This document shows positions 7,601-9,970 of a DNA stretch of 9,970 nucleotides, piece after piece. The position numbers were made by a program, and so were the translations under genes. Source of the stretch: JBBRZF01 sp038236965. Lineage in GTDB: Bacteria > Acidobacteriota > Terriglobia > Terriglobales > Acidobacteriaceae. The stretch covers positions 1 through 9,970 of the forward strand of contig JBBRZF010000130.1 in the NCBI GenBank assembly GCA_038236965.1. The letters are read 5' to 3'. Within the stretch, counting starts at the first letter, position 1; each line of letters opens with the position of its first letter. The notes below the pieces were generated by a model. The model was given only the letters and a program-made list of their open reading frames with translations. It did not search any database and was not told the origin of the DNA.

Positions 7601-7939
7601 GGAATCATCGTGCGCAATTCCATCATCCTGGTGGACTTCATCGAACTGCGGCGCTCGCAAGGAATGCCTTTGGAAGAAGCTGTAATCGATGCCGGGGCGG
7701 TGCGCTTCCGACCCATGCTTTTGACCGCCGCCGCCGTGGTAGTGGGTGCGAGCGTTATCCTGTTCGACCCCATCTTCCAGGGGCTCGCGTTGTCGCTAAT
7801 GGCTGGCGAGGTCGCCTCCACGGTACTCTCGCGCATGGCCGTGCCGGTGTTGTATTACTCCGCTCAAAAAGGAAAACATCTGCCGAAATCTTCGGTGGAA
7901 CACATCTCGCAACAACCTGAAATGGAGGCACACTTATGA
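4676..7939 (+). CDS. RND-superfamily efflux permease (inner-membrane pump)
   Basis: This 1087-residue protein is the proton-driven inner-membrane pump of the tripartite system. The usual duplicated RND plan is visible: TM1 at about 27-43, first porter region about 45-355, TM2-6 about 360-518, TM7 about 554-575, second porter region about 580-905, TM8-12 about 912-1062. The proton-relay pair is present in TM4 (SIGILVDDAIVVVENI, D424 and D425). In TM10 the AcrB Lys940 position is Arg (GIIVRNSIILVDF, R980), and in TM11 RPMLLT retains the Arg and Thr (R1012, T1017). The sequence (PREEEPQIVVPMLDV..., PPGPPVLQTLVAEVYG) marks a subfamily distinct from AcrB and CusA. Substrate is not deducible. Start: ATG at 4676 overlaps the adaptor stop (TGATG), with GAGG seven bases upstream. 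The stop overlaps the next gene (ATGA). Confidence 0.95.
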   Translation: MAELDRHSRLRAAGRLAQAFIDSKLTPLVIVSALLLGIFATLRTPREEEPQIVVPMLDVLVSMPGASPTEVQERASVPIERLLREVPGVEYIYTISHPGAAMIVVRFEVGTKEEDAIVKTYNKLYSNFDRIPPGVSQPIIKPRSIDDVPVLALTLWGKGHSAYELRQVAAELQNSIKQVDDVSETQIIGGLSRQVRVVLDTQRLAAYGMSPAAVVAQLQQANERIRAGSFAADNREFEVEAGKFLTSASELQQIVVGVRQGRPIYLKDVAQQIIDGPAEPDAYVLFGEGAGAAHQSVAGDAEAVTITVAKRKGTNATVVAGKVLQRVDEMKRNVVPADMTVTVTRNYGKTAKEKSDELLEHLLIATLSVTLLIGLALGWRESGVVLVAIPVTLALTLFIFYFFGYTLNRVTLFALIFSIGILVDDAIVVVENIVRHFRLPQNHGRSLPQVAVEAVDEVGNPTILATFAVIAAILPMAFVRGLMGPYMRPIPVGASAAMIFSLLVAFVVSPWAALRLLRHYADAPAGEHEKEGWTTKLYRRIMTPLIEHSARRWQFLGVVVVLLLLACSLVAFKLVRVKMLPFDNKSEFQVIIDMPNGTPLEQTTRVAQELGQVLARDPEVENFQIYSGTAGPHNFNGLVRHYFLRSGANVADIQVNLRDRHRRKVQSHEIAKRLRPQLIAIGNKYGARLKVAEVPPGPPVLQTLVAEVYGTDYKQQIEVAKQIKGIFQSTPGVVDVDWYVEDPQKKFEMQVDLDKAALHGVSAADVTRTMNIALGGATAGLLHADSREDVPIRVQLARPVRSGMDALQSLRVPASGGTMVSLGEVTQTRETTINTSLYRKNLRPVVYVTGDVAGGEESPVYAIEKMGAAIDKLKLPDGYGVKQYTATLPDEHDRVAMKWDGEWHITYEVFRDLGLAFAAVLVLIYVLVVGWFKSFITPLVIMAPIPLTLVGILPAHALMGAFFTATSMIGFIAGAGIIVRNSIILVDFIELRRSQGMPLEEAVIDAGAVRFRPMLLTAAAVVVGASVILFDPIFQGLALSLMAGEVASTVLSRMAVPVLYYSAQKGKHLPKSSVEHISQQPEMEAHL

Positions 7940-8163
7940 CCGTGGAACGCACACTTCGACTCATGGCCGGCTTCTTTATCCTTGTTTCGGTTGCGCTGGC
8001 CCATTGGGTAAGCGCCTATTGGCTGCTGTTCACGGCGTTCGTCGGGCTCAACCTGTTTCAGTCGGGGCTGACGAACTGGTGTCCGGCAATGATGATCCTC
8101 CGCAAAACGGGAATGGGTGAGGCGTCGTGCGCCACCAAGGCTTCCGCTAAAACATCCGTTTAA
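7936..8163 (+). CDS. Small DUF2892 (YgaP-like transmembrane) protein
   Basis: A 75-residue membrane protein of the DUF2892 type, the same domain that forms the membrane tail of the rhodanese YgaP. It has two hydrophobic segments (about 9-23 and 27-44) followed by the family signature GLNLFQSGLTNWCPAMMILRKTGM, with the conserved Cys-Pro at C49-P50. There is a further cysteine at C65 in a polar tail. The ATG overlaps the permease stop (ATGA), and GGAGG lies seven bases upstream, so it is clearly part of the operon. DUF2892 has no established function; in other bacteria it often occurs with rhodaneses and sulfur-handling genes (family knowledge). I infer an accessory role with the pump or a thiol/persulfide link. 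It lacks a rhodanese domain here. Confidence 0.88.
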   Translation: MTVERTLRLMAGFFILVSVALAHWVSAYWLLFTAFVGLNLFQSGLTNWCPAMMILRKTGMGEASCATKASAKTSV

Positions 8164-8187
8164 ACCAAGCGAGGACACGTCCCCCGA

Positions 8188-8193
8188 TACAAT
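8188..8193 (+). promoter_or_regulatory. Candidate -10 element (TACAAT) before the metallophosphoesterase
   Basis: TACAAT in the 48-bp gap after the DUF2892 gene would place a transcription start near 8200, just at the GGGAG ribosome-binding site. No good -35 hexamer is found at standard spacing, so this is a weak prediction. It would give the metallophosphoesterase its own transcript, separate from the efflux operon. Confidence 0.25.
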
Positions 8194-8198
8194 AGGTC

Positions 8199-8203
8199 GG
8201 GAG
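8199..8203 (+). promoter_or_regulatory. Ribosome-binding site supporting a TTG start at 8212
   Basis: GGGAG ends eight bases before a TTG at 8212. The next in-frame ATG is about 12 codons later, inside the first membrane segment, so the TTG with this site is the better start of the metallophosphoesterase reading frame. Confidence 0.5.
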
Positions 8204-8211
8204 AGATTTTC

Positions 8212-8358
8212 TTGTCCTTTATATTGTTTCTGCTCATCTGGACGCTCATGCACGCCTACGTTTTCTCGCGCGTGACATCGATTCCCGCGGTGACGCACCA
8301 CATTCCCACGTCGGTGCTGCTCACCGCTTTCATTGTCTTGGGCGTGAGCTACTGGTGG
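8212..8358 (+). pseudogene. N-terminal membrane segment of the metallophosphoesterase, out of frame with the rest
   Basis: From the TTG at 8212 this frame encodes about 48 residues with two membrane helices (SFILFLLIWTLMHAYVF and SVLLTAFIVLGVSYW). This is the normal N-terminus of the membrane-anchored metallophosphoesterase family. Homologous character ends at W48 (8353-8355); beyond that, this frame runs as Ser/Cys-rich shadow sequence to a stop at 8524-8526. The family's continuing sequence (ARLLERAG...) resumes one frame over, from about 8358. One extra base between about 8353 and 8358 would join the two parts into a protein of 367 residues. I read this as a single-base deletion or a sequence/assembly error, not as a separate small gene. 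Confidence 0.75.
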
Positions 8359-9314
8359 CGCGCTTACTCGAACGGGCAGGATTTGGAACGGTCGCGCAAG
8401 TTCTGGAATACGTCGGCGCGAACTGGGTGGGCATCCTCTTCCTGCTGCTCATATCTTTTTTTGCCATGGACGTCGTCAGCGGATTCGGCTACCTGCTTCC
8501 GCAGTGGAAGATTGCGTTACGAGTGACGGCGCTGTGTATCGCCGCAGCGTTGTCCATCGTCTCCTTTGTGCAGGCATTCCGCGCGCCGGTCGTCACCAAT
8601 CACGAGGTGCGTATGCCGGGACTTCCGCAAGCGGCGGATGGCACCGTGGTGGTCGTTGCCAGCGACATGCACCTCGGCACCATGATCCGAAAGGGCTGGG
8701 CCGAGAGGCGTGCCGCACAGTTCGCGTCGCTGAACCCGGACCTTATCATTCTTGCGGGGGACATCTTCGAAGCGCCTCATTCGAAACATGAGAGCTGGCT
8801 GCCCATGTTGCAGCAGATTCGCGCGCCGAAGGGCGTGTTCGTGGTGACGGGCAATCACGAGATGTATGCGGTTCCCGGTCCTATCGTCGAACTGTACGGA
8901 CGCGCGGGCTTCCGCGTGTTGCACGATGAAAATATAGAAGCCTTGCCGGGTCTTAACATTGCAGGCGTGGACGACATTTCATTCCGGCGAGGCAATAAGG
9001 AAGCTGCGAAAACAGCCGTGGATCGCGCGCTGGCAGGTCGTGCGCCCGGCGCAACCATCTTCCTCACCCACACTCCGGTCTATGCCCAGCGCGCGGCCCG
9101 GGATGGCGCCAACCTCATGCTCTCCGGACACACGCACGAAGGGCAGATTTGGCCGTTCGTCTACATCGTGCGACTGGTTTTCCCGCTACTGAACGGGCGG
9201 TACGACGTCGATGGGATGTCCGTCATCGTTGGGCGCGGCACCGGAACCTGGGGACCGAGAATGCGATTGTGGAAGCGCAGCGAGCTACTGCGGATCGTGT
9301 TGAGGTCCGCTTAA
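8355..9314 (+). CDS. Membrane-anchored metallophosphoesterase (catalytic part; 5' end frameshifted)
   Basis: This frame gives 319 residues with a calcineurin-like metallophosphoesterase domain. Two further hydrophobic segments (about 23-48 and 54-73) precede it. The metal-binding motifs are complete: SDMHLG (D104, H106), GD (D136), GNHE (N167, H168), LTHTP (H239) and GHTH (H259, H261). The fold resembles the YkuE/YaeI group, whose better-studied members act on phosphoester substrates such as lipid A intermediates or metabolites; the substrate here is unknown. A GTG at 8355 could serve as a start but has no convincing ribosome-binding site and falls inside what should be a membrane region, so I believe the true gene begins at 8212 in another frame and is broken by a -1 base change near 8353-8358. 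The catalytic domain appears intact. Confidence 0.85.
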   Translation: MARLLERAGFGTVAQVLEYVGANWVGILFLLLISFFAMDVVSGFGYLLPQWKIALRVTALCIAAALSIVSFVQAFRAPVVTNHEVRMPGLPQAADGTVVVVASDMHLGTMIRKGWAERRAAQFASLNPDLIILAGDIFEAPHSKHESWLPMLQQIRAPKGVFVVTGNHEMYAVPGPIVELYGRAGFRVLHDENIEALPGLNIAGVDDISFRRGNKEAAKTAVDRALAGRAPGATIFLTHTPVYAQRAARDGANLMLSGHTHEGQIWPFVYIVRLVFPLLNGRYDVDGMSVIVGRGTGTWGPRMRLWKRSELLRIVLRSA

Positions 9315-9352
9315 AGGCGAAGAAGATTGCGTCCAGAATAGAAGGAAGTCGC

Positions 9353-9364
9353 GCAGAGTTCTGC
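9353..9364. repeat. Short palindrome GCAGA-GT-TCTGC before the RNase D gene
   Basis: A near-perfect 12-base dyad in the 99-bp gap between the metallophosphoesterase and RNase D genes, about 50 bp before the ATG. It has no following T-tract, so it is not a classical terminator. It may be an operator or chance. A TACAAT hexamer lies nine bases downstream (9373-9378), without a clear -35. Confidence 0.15.
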
Positions 9365-9372
9365 TGTGCGTT

Positions 9373-9378
9373 TACAAT
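9373..9378 (+). promoter_or_regulatory. Candidate -10 element (TACAAT) for the RNase D gene
   Basis: TACAAT lies 35 bases upstream of the ATG at 9414. It is identical to the hexamer before the metallophosphoesterase. A -35 element is not recognisable, so confidence is low. Confidence 0.25.
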
Positions 9379-9413
9379 TGGCTTTCGCGCTCCCCCCGCG
9401 ACCCTCGAATCCA

Positions 9414-9970
9414 ATGGAAAATGTAACCGCTCAGTTCGTCGATTCAGCCGCAAAACTGAAAACGCTTGTCAATGTATTGCGTCCGCACATGGTGTTGGGC
9501 GTAGACACGGAATTCATCTCGGAGGGACGCTACGAGCCTGCGCTTTGTCTCGTGCAGGTCGCGTCGCCGGATGGGATTTGGCTCATTGATCCGCTGGAAG
9601 TACCCGACCTTGGCGAGTTCTGGGCGTTGTTCGCAGATCCGGAACGCGAGATGGTGGCAGTGGCTGCGCGCCAGGAGATCAAGTTCTGTGCGGCAGGCGC
9701 TGGAGCATCCCCCACGCGCGTGCTTGACCTTCAAATAGCCGCTGGACTGGTCGGCTATGGATATCCGCTGAGTCATACCAATCTTGTGCTGCGCCTTCTC
9801 GGTACCAAGATCAGTGGCGGCGAGAGTTTTACTGATTGGCGCAAGCGACCGCTGGCGGCCGTGCAATTGAAGTATGCAGCCGACGACGTTCGTTACCTGC
9901 TGGCAATGCGCACCAAGTTGCTGGAACGCGCGTCCAAGATGGAGCGCACCTCGTGGGTGGAAGGCGAATC
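9414..9970 (+). CDS. rnd: Ribonuclease D-type 3'-5' exonuclease (N-terminal part, runs off the window)
   Basis: An ATG at 9414 opens a frame that stays open to the window edge, giving 185 residues that cover the DEDDy exonuclease domain of RNase D. Motif I is VDTEF (D31, E33). Motif III is YAADD (Y154, D158). Family context residues are clear: LIDPLEVPDL, DLQIAAGLVG, YPLSHTNLV and GGESFTDWRKRPL. The motif II position, normally HA..xDLE with a metal-binding Asp (D85 in E. coli RNase D), reads VAARQEIKF, so the acid is Glu (E88) and the preceding His is absent. RNase D trims 3' ends of tRNA and other stable RNAs; the HRDC domain expected further on is outside the window. There is no clear Shine-Dalgarno; an upstream in-frame TTG (9378) gives a Pro-rich extension without family features. 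Confidence 0.88.
   Translation, partial: MENVTAQFVDSAAKLKTLVNVLRPHMVLGVDTEFISEGRYEPALCLVQVASPDGIWLIDPLEVPDLGEFWALFADPEREMVAVAARQEIKFCAAGAGASPTRVLDLQIAAGLVGYGYPLSHTNLVLRLLGTKISGGESFTDWRKRPLAAVQLKYAADDVRYLLAMRTKLLERASKMERTSWVEGE

Noticed and set aside
6362..7660. Long minus-strand open frame (432 residues) opposite the permease
   Set aside because: It is His/Arg/Gln-rich antisense sequence opposite a clear RND permease and shows no domain. It is a codon-bias shadow in GC-rich DNA.
8350..8360. Programmed -1 ribosomal frameshifting in the metallophosphoesterase
   Set aside because: There is no X-XXY-YYZ slippery heptamer and no obvious downstream stem. A one-base deletion or sequence error is simpler.
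1..9970. CRISPR array, tRNA/rRNA, insertion sequence or attachment site
   Set aside because: I saw no regularly spaced direct repeats, no tRNA-like cloverleaf in the short gaps, and no transposase or integrase gene. Nearly all sequence is taken up by the listed genes.

Overview
This is a GC-rich, gene-dense bacterial chromosomal window with no mobile-element signature. Protein family variants point to a Gram-negative soil-type bacterium. Acidobacteriota is my best guess, from the style of the RNase D-like protein, the membrane metallophosphoesterase and the sigma factor with a fused zinc domain. That assignment is recollection and inference, not a search result. The envelope is diderm, because a complete tripartite RND pump with an outer-membrane TolC-type channel is present.

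Layout: (1) Positions 1-81 hold a possible C-terminal tail of an unrecognised plus-strand gene. It converges on a minus-strand bacteriohemerythrin gene (89-547, GTG start, good Shine-Dalgarno). (2) Divergent from the hemerythrin, across about 220 bp, lies an ECF-type sigma factor (769-1635) whose C-terminus carries an anti-sigma-like zinc-binding domain (HxxxCxxC). (3) After a 130-bp gap with an inverted repeat comes a tightly packed five-gene plus-strand operon (1766-8163): YhfA-type OsmC protein, TolC-family channel, periplasmic adaptor lipoprotein, RND permease, and a small DUF2892/YgaP-like membrane protein. Start and stop codons overlap or nearly touch at every junction. (4) A membrane-anchored metallophosphoesterase follows (8212-9314). 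Its N-terminal membrane hairpin and catalytic part are in different frames, consistent with a one-base deletion or sequence error near 8353-8358. (5) The window ends inside a ribonuclease D-type DEDDy exonuclease (9414 to the edge), which has Glu where motif II normally has Asp.

Working together: the operon encodes all three parts of an envelope-spanning efflux pump, bracketed by a two-cysteine OsmC-fold redox protein and a Cys-containing DUF2892 membrane protein. The hemerythrin (O2/NO-type di-iron binding) and the sigma/zinc-Cys fusion upstream add two more redox-linked proteins. A reasonable hypothesis, not shown by the sequence, is a redox- or thiol-stress-linked efflux module under its own sigma factor. 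The metallophosphoesterase and RNase D genes look like unrelated downstream housekeeping genes.
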